This document shows positions 36,328 to 44,920 of a DNA stretch of 64,000 nucleotides, in pieces. Origin of the DNA: Brachybacterium alimentarium (lineage in GTDB: Bacteria > Actinomycetota > Actinomycetes > Actinomycetales > Dermabacteraceae); the NCBI RefSeq assembly GCF_002332425.1, contig NZ_NRGS01000006.1:1-64000 (forward strand), written 5' to 3'. A model generated the notes under the pieces. That model ran no database searches, had not been told where the DNA came from, and saw only the letters and a program-made list of their open reading frames with translations. Position 1 is the stretch's first letter; the number at the start of each line of letters is the position of its first letter. A program made the position numbers and the translations under genes.

Positions 36328-38048
36328 GCGAGGGCCTCCTGGGCGGAGTCGGGGACGGAGATCGGGGCGTCGAGGCGGTGGTGGGCACCGACGGACGCAG
36401 GCCGGTTGAGCGCGTGGGCGGTGAGCAGACGCGCGAGGTCGAGGAGGTTGCGGTCCTCGAGCGCGCGCACCGTGGTGAGCACGGACGGTGCCGGGCTGCG
36501 CCACGCGTTCAGCTGCGCGGCGGCGCCGGCCAGCTGGCTGCCGGTGCGCAGCAGTCCGGCCCGGCTCCACATGAGGTCCTGCAGGGCGGCGCGAGACCAG
36601 GCTCCGGCCGACTGGTCTGCTCGGGCCGCTCGGTCCACGGGGGCCGACGGGTCCGCTCGGGCCGTTCGGTCCACGCCGGCCGACGGGCCCGTCGGGGGCG
36701 ACGGCTCGGCAGGCGACGGCTCGGCAGGCGACGGACGATCCGGACGAGCTGTCACGGCGGTGCCGGTCAGGACCGACAGCCCTGGCGCGGACCCTGCTGG
36801 CACGGAGACCGCCCACGGGGCCTCGGCGGGTCCGGCACCGACAGCCCCGGCTCCGCACCCGGACAGCGCCACCTCGACCGCACGGGCGGCGAACACGGCA
36901 GCCTCGAGCAGGGAGTTGGAGGCCAGGCGGTTCGCGCCGTGCACGCCGGTGCGGGCGCACTCCCCCGCGGCAAGCAGCCCGGGCAAGCTGGTGCGGCCGT
37001 CCAGATCCGTGCGGATCCCGCCCATCCAGTAGTGGGCCGCCGGGGTCACCGGCACGGGGGCGCGGCCCCAGTCGAAGCCCGCCGCACGCACGGCCGCGTC
37101 GATCGTGGGGAAGCGCTCCCGCAGCCGCATGGACCCGATCCCGGTCGCGTCCAGGAGCACGGGCCTGCCCTCCTGAGCGTCCATGACCCGGGCGATCGCC
37201 CGGGCCACGACGTCACGGGGAGCGAGCTCGGCGCGCGGATCGAGCTCAGGCAGGAAGCGTCGGCCCTGCTCATCGCGCACCACCGCGCCCTCCCCGCGCA
37301 CCGCCTCGGAGATCAGGAAGGAGCCGGGAGCGGCGAGCGCCGTGGGGTGGAACTGATAGAACTCCAGGTCCTCGAGCGCGGCCCCGGCCCGTGCGGCGGC
37401 GGCGATCCCGTCGCCCGTGGAGACAGCAGGGTTCGTGGTGTGGGAGAAGAGCTGGCCGGCGCCGCCTGTCGCCAGCAGCGTCGCTCGCGCCCGCACCATG
37501 CATCGGGTCCCGTCGGCCGTCATCAGCTCGGCGCCGACCACCCGGCCGTCCTCGACCCGCAGATCCACCAGTGCCGACTGCTCGCGCACTGCGATCCCCC
37601 GCTCCCTGACCGTCGCGACCAGGGCGTTCTCGATCGCCCGTCCGGTGGCGTCACCGCCGGCGTGGAGGATCCGCGGCCGGGAGTGGGCGCCTTCGAGGCA
37701 CATCGCGTAGCTGCTGTCGGGCCCGCCGGTCCGGTCGAAGGCGACTCCGAGGTCGATCAGCCGGCGGATGGCCGTCGGCCCCTCCTCGCACAGCACGCGC
37801 ACCGCGGCCTCGTCGCACAGTCCCGCGCCCGCACCCAGTGTGTCCCGGGCGTGGGCGGCGGCGGAGTCGGCGGGGTCGAGCGCTCCGGCGATGCCGCCCT
37901 GGGCGTAACGCGTCGACCCCTCGCCGAGCTCCGTCTTGGTCACCAGCAGGACGTCGGCGGTGCGGGAGGCACGCAGCGCCGCCGTCAGCCCGGCGATCCC
38001 GGAGCCGACCACCAGCAGGTCGGTGTGCACCTCGTTCCGGGCGCCCAT
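36321..38048 (-). CDS. nadB: L-aspartate oxidase
   Basis: FAD enzyme of 575 residues oxidising L-aspartate to iminoaspartate, the substrate of NadA. It has the N-terminal FAD motif VVGSGIAGLTAALRA, STRYAQGGIAGAL, the active-site region EFYQFHPTAL, AAHYWMGGI and GVHGANRLASNSLLE. Between the catalytic and helical domains lies an unusual insert (residues 435-482; 36603-36746) made of SPAE, DRTARAD and similar repeats. It starts 2 bp after the nadA stop and overlaps nadC. The insert falls at a domain boundary, so activity is probably kept. Confidence 0.95.
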   Translation of the reverse strand: MGARNEVHTDLLVVGSGIAGLTAALRASRTADVLLVTKTELGEGSTRYAQGGIAGALDPADSAAAHARDTLGAGAGLCDEAAVRVLCEEGPTAIRRLIDLGVAFDRTGGPDSSYAMCLEGAHSRPRILHAGGDATGRAIENALVATVRERGIAVREQSALVDLRVEDGRVVGAELMTADGTRCMVRARATLLATGGAGQLFSHTTNPAVSTGDGIAAAARAGAALEDLEFYQFHPTALAAPGSFLISEAVRGEGAVVRDEQGRRFLPELDPRAELAPRDVVARAIARVMDAQEGRPVLLDATGIGSMRLRERFPTIDAAVRAAGFDWGRAPVPVTPAAHYWMGGIRTDLDGRTSLPGLLAAGECARTGVHGANRLASNSLLEAAVFAARAVEVALSGCGAGAVGAGPAEAPWAVSVPAGSAPGLSVLTGTAVTARPDRPSPAEPSPAEPSPPTGPSAGVDRTARADPSAPVDRAARADQSAGAWSRAALQDLMWSRAGLLRTGSQLAGAAAQLNAWRSPAPSVLTTVRALEDRNLLDLARLLTAHALNRPASVGAHHRLDAPISVPDSAQEALAC

Positions 38049-38050
38049 GC

Positions 38051-39397
38051 TCAGCGCTCCGAGGTGGTGGTCACCGGCGCGGGCTTCGCGGCGAGCATGC
38101 GCTCGAGCGCAAGGCGGGCGGGCTGGGCGACGTCCTCGCCGACGGTGATGCGGTTGATGACCTCACCGGCGAGCAGCGACTCCAGCGCCCAGGCGAGGTA
38201 GCCGGGGTGGATGCGGTACATCGTGGAGCACGGGCACACCACGGGGTCCAGGCAGAAGATCGTGTGCTCGGGGTGCTGCGCGGCCAGGCGCTGGACCAGG
38301 TTGATCTCGGTGCCGATCGCGAAGGTGGTCGGCTCGGTGGCGCCCTCGATGGCCTTGCGGATGTAGTCGGTGGAGCCCGATTCGTCCGCCGCGTCGACCA
38401 CCGGCATCGGGCACTCGGGGTGCACGATGACGCGCACGCCCGGGTGCTCAGTGCGGGCCTGCTCGATCTGCACGGTGGTGAAGCGCTTGTGGACCGAGCA
38501 GAAGCCGTGCCAGAGCACCACCTTCGCGTCCTGCAGGGTCTGCTCGTCGTTGCCCCCGAGCACCTGGCGCGGATTCCACATCGGCATCTCCTCCAGGGAG
38601 ATCCCCATGGCCTTGGCAGTGTTGCGGCCCAGGTGCTGGTCAGGGAAGAACAGCACCCGCTGCCCTCGTTCGAAGGCCCACTCGAGCACGGTCGAGGCGT
38701 TCGAGGAGGTGCACACGATCCCGCCGTGGCGGCCCACGAACCCCTTGATCGCCGCGGAGGAGTTCATGTAGGTCACGGGGATCACCGGCAGGCGGCCGTC
38801 GGCGACGGGCACTTCGCCGCCGTAGACCTCCATGAGCTGCTCCCAGCACTCCTCGACCTGGTCGATGTCCGCCATGTCCGCCATCGAGCAGCCTGCGGCG
38901 AGGTTCGGCAGGATCACGGCCTGGTCGGGGCCGGAGAGGAGATCGGCGGTCTCCGCCATGAAGTGGACGCCGCAGAAGATGATCGCCTCCGCCTCGGTGC
39001 GGGCCTTGGCGGCGTTGGCGAGCTGGAAGGAGTCGCCCACGTAGTCCGCGTACTGGATCACCTCATCGCGCTGGTAGAAGTGCCCGAGCACCACGGCCCG
39101 GTCGCCGAGCTCGGCCTTCGCGGCACGGATCCGACGGTCCAGCTCCTCGGCGCTCGCATCGCGGTACTCCTGCGGGATCTCGCCCTGGCGCGGGGCGGCG
39201 GCCGGGGTCGGATCGGCCATCGAAGCACCGGGGCCGTAGCCGGGGTCGCGGGCGTCGACGTCCCACGGGGCGTCCAGCAGCTCGGTGGAGCAGGTGCTGC
39301 CGGAGGTGGCGCCGGCGGAGATGTCGCGGATGGTCAGGTCGACCGAGGCTGTGGTGGCTGTGCTGGCGGTGGTGGCTGTGCTGGCTGTCGTGGTCAT
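38051..39397 (-). CDS. nadA: Quinolinate synthase
   Basis: [4Fe-4S] enzyme of 448 residues condensing iminoaspartate with dihydroxyacetone phosphate. Cluster ligands are Cys170 (AAGCSMADM), Cys300 (HGFCSVH) and Cys388 or Cys390 (VVCPCSTMYR). Other marks are LGHFYQRDEVIQ, GDSFQLA and VHPECP. The first 18 residues are Thr/Ala/Ser repeats. The ATG at 39397 follows GGAGAGCATCACC. It is the first biosynthetic gene of the operon, 27 bp after nrtR. Confidence 0.95.
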   Translation of the reverse strand: MTTTASTATTASTATTASVDLTIRDISAGATSGSTCSTELLDAPWDVDARDPGYGPGASMADPTPAAAPRQGEIPQEYRDASAEELDRRIRAAKAELGDRAVVLGHFYQRDEVIQYADYVGDSFQLANAAKARTEAEAIIFCGVHFMAETADLLSGPDQAVILPNLAAGCSMADMADIDQVEECWEQLMEVYGGEVPVADGRLPVIPVTYMNSSAAIKGFVGRHGGIVCTSSNASTVLEWAFERGQRVLFFPDQHLGRNTAKAMGISLEEMPMWNPRQVLGGNDEQTLQDAKVVLWHGFCSVHKRFTTVQIEQARTEHPGVRVIVHPECPMPVVDAADESGSTDYIRKAIEGATEPTTFAIGTEINLVQRLAAQHPEHTIFCLDPVVCPCSTMYRIHPGYLAWALESLLAGEVINRITVGEDVAQPARLALERMLAAKPAPVTTTSER

Positions 39398-39424
39398 GGT
39401 GATGCTCTCCGTGGGGTGAGGCGG

Positions 39425-40111
39425 TCAGAGACCGGTGAGCGGGCCGTTGTCGGCGAGGTGGATGGACTGGTCGTGCCGGTAGAGGCGAGCAGGACGGTGG
39501 CGGCCGCCGGTGCGGAAGGCCTCGGTGGCCACGAGCCGTCCGGCGGTCTCCATCTGGCGGCGGAAGTTCGCCGGGTCGAGGGTCCGCTGCAGCACGGCCT
39601 CGTGGACGGCGCGCAGCTCGGCGAGGGTGAAGGTCTCCCCGAGGAAGGCTGCGGCGATGCGGGAGTACTCGACCTTGTTGCGCAGGCGCCACAGGGCGTA
39701 CTCGACGATCAAGGAGTGGTCGAAGGCGAGCTCGGGCAGCTCGTCGGCCACGAACCACTGCACGTTCACGCCCGCCTCGCCCGCGTCGGCCTCCTCGGGG
39801 CGCACGAGCGCCCAGTAGATGACCGAGACGGTGCGCTCGTCGGCCGTCGAGGCGCGGTCGAGACCGCCGAAGGCGTAGAGCTGCTCGAGGTACTGCGGGG
39901 TGAGCCGGGTGGTCTCGCGCAGGTTCCTCGCGGCGGACGCGGCGAGGCCTTCGTCCGACGCCAGAGGACCCCCTGGAAGAGCCCATCTCCCCTGGTGAGG
40001 AGCACGGATGCGCCGCACGAGGGGCAGCCACAGCACCGGTCGATGGGTGCGCGGATGCGGGCGCAGGGCGAAGATGACCGTCGAGACGGCGAGGGACACC
40101 TGGTCACCCAT
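39425..40111 (-). CDS. nrtR: NrtR-family Nudix-like transcriptional regulator of NAD synthesis
   Basis: Regulator of 228 residues: a Nudix-like domain (about 1-140) and a C-terminal winged helix (about 150-228, FTLAELRAVHEAVLQRTLDPANFRRQ). The Nudix box is degenerate (RNLRETT where catalytic enzymes have REUXEE), so it probably senses rather than hydrolyses. NrtR proteins bind ADP-ribose-type NAD derivatives and repress NAD genes. It leads the nadABC operon, and AGTTAAAGTCA, a likely half of its operator region, lies 15 bp upstream of its start. The ATG at 40111 follows a GGAGG site. Confidence 0.9.
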   Translation of the reverse strand: MGDQVSLAVSTVIFALRPHPRTHRPVLWLPLVRRIRAPHQGRWALPGGPLASDEGLAASAARNLRETTRLTPQYLEQLYAFGGLDRASTADERTVSVIYWALVRPEEADAGEAGVNVQWFVADELPELAFDHSLIVEYALWRLRNKVEYSRIAAAFLGETFTLAELRAVHEAVLQRTLDPANFRRQMETAGRLVATEAFRTGGRHRPARLYRHDQSIHLADNGPLTGL

Positions 40112-40125
40112 GAGCAGACACCTCC

Positions 40126-40136
40126 AGTTAAAGTCA
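40126..40136 (-). promoter_or_regulatory. Putative NrtR site next to nrtR-nadABC
   Basis: AGTTAAAGTCA on the plus strand, between the nrtR ribosome site and its promoter. Its exact reverse complement occurs at 40228-40238. AT-rich TTAAAG/CTTTAA elements are typical of NrtR operators in general; assignment here is by position. Confidence 0.6.
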
Positions 40137-40227
40137 TCGGAACCTTTACGGATGCGAAGACATTAGGGTCGCGAGGACCAGAAGTGCATGACGTGACGCG
40201 ATCGTGTGACCTGTGACACGAAACCGC

Positions 40228-40238
40228 TGACTTTAACT
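40228..40238 (+). promoter_or_regulatory. Putative NrtR site next to the MFS carrier gene
   Basis: TGACTTTAACT is the exact reverse complement of the element at 40126 and lies 66 bp upstream of the MFS start. The mirror-image placement suggests that one regulator controls both divergent transcripts. Confidence 0.55.
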
Positions 40239-40303
40239 CGCGCGCTGAGAACCTCGGTAACCGTCTCCACCTCTCGCGCAGAACACGGCAGGAAACCAGC
40301 CCC

Positions 40304-41731
40304 ATGACCGCCCCCACAGCCACCACCGCCCCGATCCGGCGCGCTCCGACGCGCGTCGCCTGGGCGTCGATGATCGGCACCTCGCTCGAGCAGTTCGACT
40401 TCTACCTCTACGCGTACTTCTCCGCGTTCTTCGTGGGGCCGCTGTTCTTCGAACCGCTCGGCGCGGCCGGCGCCACACTCGCCTCCTTCAGCACGATCGC
40501 GGTCTCGTTCGTGATCCGGCCCGTCGGCGCGCTGATCTTCGGGCACATGGGCGATCGACTGGGCCGACGCACCACCCTGCTGTGGACGGTGGGCCTGATG
40601 GGGGTGGCGACAGCGCTGATCGGCGCGCTGCCCTCGTATGCGCAGGCCGGCTGGCTGGGCGCGATCGGCCTGGTGGTGCTGCGCCTGGTGCAGGGCATCT
40701 CCCTGGGCGGTGAGTGGGGCGGCTCCGTGCTGCTGGCCACCGAGCATTCCCATCCGCTCAAACGCGCCTTCTACGCCGCGATCCCGCAGCTCGGCTCCCC
40801 CGTCGGCTCGATCCTGTCGGCCGCGGTGTTCCTCGGCCTCACGATGACCCTTCCCGATCAGGCCATGCAGGACTGGGGCTGGCGGGTGCCCTTCTTCCTC
40901 GCGCTCCCGCTGCTGCTGGTCTCGCTCTACCTGCGCCGCGCGATCGACGAGACTCCGGTGTTCGCGCGGCTCGCCCGCACCGGCGGCCGCGCCGAGCGTC
41001 CTGTGCTGTCGATGCTGCGCGATCGGCCGCTCGCCCTGATCATCGCGGTGGGCGCCGCGCAGCTGGGCATCGGCTCGTACGCGCTGATGAACACGTACAC
41101 GATGAACTACGGCTCGGTGGTGCTGGGCTACGACTACCGGCAGCTCCTCACCGCGGCCACCATCGGCGCCCTGCTCCAGCTCGTCACGATCCCCCTCTTC
41201 GGTGCGCTCGCGGCCCGCACCGGGTCGGCGCTGGTGGTCGGCGTCGGCGCCCTGGGCACGGCGCTGATCGCGTTCCCGCTGTACTTCCTGCTGCAATCGG
41301 CGGGCTTCGGGGTGCTGGTGACCTTGATGGTGGTGGGCGGGATCCTGCCCACGATGTCCTGGGCGGCGCTCGGCGGACTGATGAGCGACCTGTTCCCGGG
41401 CCGCTTCCGCTACTCGGCACTGTCCTTCGCCTACGCCGTGGCCGCCACGGTGGGCGGCGTGGTCCCGCTGGCCACGTCCGCGCTCGGGGCATGGACCGCG
41501 CAGGCATGGTGGCATCCCGGGATCGTGCTGGTCGCAATGTCGGCGGTGACGCTGGCAGCGGCCGTCGCGGCCGGCTGGGAGATGCGCCGACGCGACGCGT
41601 CCGACAGCACGGGCGACATCCCGGCCGACAGCCGGGTCGCCTCCCGGGACGTCACGCGGGAGGACCCCACGGAGGACGACGAGGCCGGGGCGGGCACTGT
41701 CGTGCCACACTCGGGCCATGGTCGGAGATGA
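40304..41731 (+). CDS. MFS carrier of the metabolite:H+ symporter (MHS) group
   Basis: Twelve-helix carrier of 475 residues. MHS features include IGTSLEQFDFYLYAYFSAFF, GHMGDRLGRRTTLL after helix 2, RLVQGISLGGEWGGSVLLATE and RRAIDETPVF before the central loop. MHS members carry carboxylates, betaines or similar compounds. Its promoter region shares an 11-bp element with nrtR, so a role in uptake of an NAD precursor (for example a pyridine carboxylate) is possible but unproven. The C-terminal tail of about 45 residues is acidic and not part of the fold. Confidence 0.85.
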   Translation: MTAPTATTAPIRRAPTRVAWASMIGTSLEQFDFYLYAYFSAFFVGPLFFEPLGAAGATLASFSTIAVSFVIRPVGALIFGHMGDRLGRRTTLLWTVGLMGVATALIGALPSYAQAGWLGAIGLVVLRLVQGISLGGEWGGSVLLATEHSHPLKRAFYAAIPQLGSPVGSILSAAVFLGLTMTLPDQAMQDWGWRVPFFLALPLLLVSLYLRRAIDETPVFARLARTGGRAERPVLSMLRDRPLALIIAVGAAQLGIGSYALMNTYTMNYGSVVLGYDYRQLLTAATIGALLQLVTIPLFGALAARTGSALVVGVGALGTALIAFPLYFLLQSAGFGVLVTLMVVGGILPTMSWAALGGLMSDLFPGRFRYSALSFAYAVAATVGGVVPLATSALGAWTAQAWWHPGIVLVAMSAVTLAAAVAAGWEMRRRDASDSTGDIPADSRVASRDVTREDPTEDDEAGAGTVVPHSGHGRR

Positions 41732-42446
41732 CACCACCGAGCCCGCGACACCGCCCTCGAGACGATGGACACTGCTCCTGGTGCTGGCCGCGGCGGTCGT
41801 CGTCGCCGTACTGGTCGCGGTCTGGATCGTGGCCACCAGACCACCCGCCACCGTCGCCGCGTCGTGGACGGAGACAGCTGACGATCCCGGCGACGCGAGC
41901 GACGCCCTCCGCTCCTGTCAGCAGCCCGACAGCACCGCCGCGCTCGACATCCACATCACGGAGCAGCGCGGCATCGCGAGCTTGCTCGTCGGGACGAAGG
42001 GGGACGGCAGCACCCTGACCTGCCTGGCCGTGGAGGTCGACGAGGGCTGGAACTCGATCTCCATGGTGTCCGACGTCGACGAAGAGGCGCCCGCGGTCCC
42101 GGACGACGGCGTGCTGACTCGCGCGAACGGCCTGGCCGGGATGGAGCCTGTCGCCGAGGACGCGGCGATCGGGGCGGAGACGGCCGGCTCCGACGCCCCG
42201 GCTGACACCTCGGAGCCGTCATCCCAGCACGTGCTCGCCGGCGAGGTCGGTGAGGCCGTGGTCGGCCTGAGGCTGCAGACGTCGGCCGGCCCCGTGGAGG
42301 CCACTCTCGGGGACGGCTGGTTCGGCGCCTGGTGGCCCACGGCGAACGACTCCGAGCTGAACGAGCCGGTCACCGCGCAGGTCACCCTCGAGGACGGCAC
42401 CACCCGCACGATCGAACTGGCACCCGACGAGCAGGTGCCGAGCTGA
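41718..42446 (+). CDS. Membrane-anchored protein of unknown function
   Basis: Protein of 242 residues with one N-terminal transmembrane helix (about 17-39) and an acidic extracytoplasmic part that has two cysteines and several beta-strand-like stretches (GPVEATLGDGWFGAWWP, TTRTIELAPDE). It overlaps the end of the MFS gene by 14 bp in another frame. CACACT lies 6 nt before the ATG, so it may also be transcribed separately as a leaderless mRNA. I recognise no family. Confidence 0.72.
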   Translation: MVGDDTTEPATPPSRRWTLLLVLAAAVVVAVLVAVWIVATRPPATVAASWTETADDPGDASDALRSCQQPDSTAALDIHITEQRGIASLLVGTKGDGSTLTCLAVEVDEGWNSISMVSDVDEEAPAVPDDGVLTRANGLAGMEPVAEDAAIGAETAGSDAPADTSEPSSQHVLAGEVGEAVVGLRLQTSAGPVEATLGDGWFGAWWPTANDSELNEPVTAQVTLEDGTTRTIELAPDEQVPS

Positions 42447-42479
42447 CCCGTTCCCCACGGGACGAGTCTTCCGTGCAGG

Positions 42480-43154
42480 TCAGCTCTCGCCGAGCGTCCC
42501 GGCGGTCTCCTCGAGGGCCGAGCGCCGCAGGATGTCCAAGCGGATGCCGCGAGCGGTCTCGAAGTGCCGCCTGGCGACGGCGCGGGCCGCGTCGGCATCG
42601 CGCTCGTCGATCGCACGCAGCAGCTCCGCATGCTCTTCGAGCGCCTCCTGCCATCGGTCGCCCACGGAGAGCGTCGAATGCGGGGCGTGGACCAGGTGGT
42701 GCGAGAGGCGCTCGAGCAGGTCGTGCACGACGGGATTGTGCGAGGCGGTCCAGATCGCGCGATGGAACTCCAGGTTGCTGCGGCGCAGGGCGGAATCGTC
42801 CCGTGTCTCCAGATCCCGGTCGCGCTGCACCAGCGCTTCCAGGCGCAGCACGTCACGGACGGTGCGGTACAGGGCGGCATCGCCGGCGACCTGCTCCTCG
42901 AGCAGGATCCGCACGTCGTAGACCTGCATGACCGTCTGAGGATCGACGCTCTGCACCTCGAGGCCGCGCTGGGCCCGGCACAGCAGACCCGACTGCTCGA
43001 GGCGGGAGAGGGCATCGCGCACCGGGGTGCGGGACACCTCGAACCTCTCGGCGAGCGCCACCTCGCGCAGGGCCGTCCCCGGGGCGAGCGTGCCGTCGAG
43101 GATCTCGGAGCGCAGGGTCGAGAAGATCTGCCCGCGGTCGTTCCTGCCGTTCAC
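42480..43154 (-). CDS. GntR-family regulator (FadR/FCD subgroup)
   Basis: Regulator of 224 residues with an N-terminal winged helix (about 8-70, ALAERFEVSRTPVRDALSRLEQSGL) and an all-helical FCD effector domain (NLEFHRAIW, HHLVHA, EEHAELLRAIDERD) that usually binds a carboxylate through a metal. It lies 91 bp downstream of tcuA on the same strand, beside the tricarboxylate genes, and probably regulates them. The start is GTG at 43154 after GGAGGACC. Confidence 0.88.
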   Translation of the reverse strand: MNGRNDRGQIFSTLRSEILDGTLAPGTALREVALAERFEVSRTPVRDALSRLEQSGLLCRAQRGLEVQSVDPQTVMQVYDVRILLEEQVAGDAALYRTVRDVLRLEALVQRDRDLETRDDSALRRSNLEFHRAIWTASHNPVVHDLLERLSHHLVHAPHSTLSVGDRWQEALEEHAELLRAIDERDADAARAVARRHFETARGIRLDILRRSALEETAGTLGES

Positions 43155-43245
43155 ACGGTCCTCCGTCCTCCGGTCTCACCCGGTCCTTGGTCCTGCTCCG
43201 ACGACATCACGGAGCCTATCGGCCGCATCCTGCGCGCCTGCGGGA

Positions 43246-44706
43246 TCAGGCGATGAGCCCCGCACGACGACCGAACACGGAGCCCGCGGCGAGGCCGGAG
43301 CCGCCCGGGTAGTTCCCGCTGAACAGCCCGCCCAGCATCTCGCCGGCCACGAGCAGGCCCGGGATCGGGCTGCCCTCGCCGTCGAGCACCTGGCCCTCGG
43401 TGCTGCCGCGCAGGCCGCCGAAGGAGAAGGTGATGCCGCAGGTGACGGGGTAGGCGTAGAACGGCGCCTGCGCGATCGGGCTCGCCCAGTTCGACTTGGG
43501 CGGGGTGGTCGAGGCCTTCTTGCCGTCCTTCACGGTGGGGTCGAAGCTGGCGTCGCCGATCGCGGCGTTGAAGTCCGCGACCGTGCCGACGAAGCGCGTC
43601 GCAGGGATCCCGAGCGCCGCGGCGAGCTCCTCGAGGGAGTCGGCGACCACCTCCGAGACGCCCGGCATCTCGTACTCCTCGGCCCGCAGCATCGGCCGGG
43701 TGACGGCGTCGAACACCTGGAAGGCGAGGGAGCCGGGCTGCTCGAGGATGACCTTGCCGTACTTCGCGTAGGTGTAGTTGCGGAAGTCCGCGCCCTCGTC
43801 GAGGAACCGTTCGCCGTCGGTGTTCACGAGGATGCCCAGCGGGTAGCTCTGCCGGGTGAGGCGGTTGGTGAGGTCGAGGTTGCCCTCGTTGTGCTCGTGG
43901 AAGGCGTCCCACTGCACGCTGTGGCAGGTGGACCAGTCGCCGCCCCGGTCGGCGCCGATCGCGAGCCCCGCCCGGATCATGTCGCCGACGTTGAACGCGG
44001 TGCCGCGCACCTTGGCGGCGGCCCAGCGCTCCCCCAGGTGCTCGGCGCGCATCTCGGGATCGGCCTCGAAGCCGCCGGCGGCGAGCACCACGGACTCGGC
44101 GCGCAGCGCGACCCGCCGACCATCGTGCTCGGCGACGACGCCCACCACGCGACCGTCCTCGACGATCAGCTCGGTGGCGCGGTGGCCGTAGCGCACGTCC
44201 TCGCCCAGGCGGCGGGCCACGGCGGTGTGGTCCGCGATCAGACCCTTGCCGCCGTCGACGTTCCCTACGTGCAGGCCGCCCCAGAACAGGTAGGTGCCGT
44301 CGGGCCGGTCGTACGCCTGCCGCTCGTACATCAGGCGATAGCGCAGGCCCAGCCCCGCGAGCCAGCGCAGGGTGGGCTGGGCTTCGGCGACCAGGACGCG
44401 ACTGAGGTCCGGGTCGTTGCGTCCCTCGGTGACGCGCTCCAGATCGGCGAGGTACTCCTCGGACGAATACGGGGGAACCGTGGAGACGGCGTGCCGCTCA
44501 TCGGGCTCCACGAACTCCGCGAGCTCCTCGAGGCCCTGGTGGGCGATACGGGTAGCGCCGGCCGTGAAGTAGCTGTTCCCCCCGGCGGTCTGGCCCTCGC
44601 CGCGCTCGAGCACGATGACGGAGCGTCCGCGCTCCGCGGCCGCGTGCGCGGCGCTGAATCCGGCGTTCCCGCCTCCGACGACGATGACGTCCGCGTCCCG
44701 TTCCAT
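43246..44706 (-). CDS. tcuA: FAD-dependent tricarballylate dehydrogenase-like protein TcuA
   Basis: Flavoprotein of 486 residues of the fumarate reductase/succinate dehydrogenase group. It has the FAD motif VVGGGNAGFSAAHAA, GGNSYFTAGATR, an active-site region HSVQWDAFHEHN and a C-terminal GLLVAGEMLGGLFSGNYPGGSGL. TcuA oxidises tricarballylate to cis-aconitate. It diverges from tctCBA, a tricarboxylate importer, which supports the call. The usual electron-transfer partner gene tcuB is not seen nearby. The ATG at 44706 follows GAGGAGAGC. A related dicarboxylate oxidoreductase is the alternative. Confidence 0.82.
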   Translation of the reverse strand: MERDADVIVVGGGNAGFSAAHAAAERGRSVIVLERGEGQTAGGNSYFTAGATRIAHQGLEELAEFVEPDERHAVSTVPPYSSEEYLADLERVTEGRNDPDLSRVLVAEAQPTLRWLAGLGLRYRLMYERQAYDRPDGTYLFWGGLHVGNVDGGKGLIADHTAVARRLGEDVRYGHRATELIVEDGRVVGVVAEHDGRRVALRAESVVLAAGGFEADPEMRAEHLGERWAAAKVRGTAFNVGDMIRAGLAIGADRGGDWSTCHSVQWDAFHEHNEGNLDLTNRLTRQSYPLGILVNTDGERFLDEGADFRNYTYAKYGKVILEQPGSLAFQVFDAVTRPMLRAEEYEMPGVSEVVADSLEELAAALGIPATRFVGTVADFNAAIGDASFDPTVKDGKKASTTPPKSNWASPIAQAPFYAYPVTCGITFSFGGLRGSTEGQVLDGEGSPIPGLLVAGEMLGGLFSGNYPGGSGLAAGSVFGRRAGLIA

Positions 44707-44774
44707 GCTGCTCTCCTCTGCTCACCGACGGCCCTCGGCCCAGCGCCGCCACGTTCCGGACGGCCCACGCGAAG

Positions 44775-44866
44775 AGTGTATCCGTATGTTCACGAATGCG
44801 TACATGTGGATTCTTGGAAGACACAAGTCTTCTTGTTGCGTCTCAGTACTCCGCTGTGCATACACT
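44775..44866. promoter_or_regulatory. Divergent promoter/operator region of tcuA and tctCBA
   Basis: TACACT occurs as a probable -10 box on the minus strand at 44780-44775 (toward tcuA) and on the plus strand at 44861-44866 (toward tctC). Between them GAAGAC-ACAA-GTCTTC (44817-44832) is an inverted repeat suited to a dimeric regulator such as the nearby GntR protein. The region is more AT-rich than its surroundings. Confidence 0.5.
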
Positions 44867-44920
44867 CTGTGATCCTTGTCGCCGCTGGGGCGTCACGACG
44901 AAGTGCGAGGAGACTGGACC

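Noticed and set aside
34033-37032. A 999-codon plus-strand frame opposite the NAD genes
   Set aside because: It lies opposite nifS-like, nadC and nadB, whose motifs are complete; its product is low-complexity and lacks domains.
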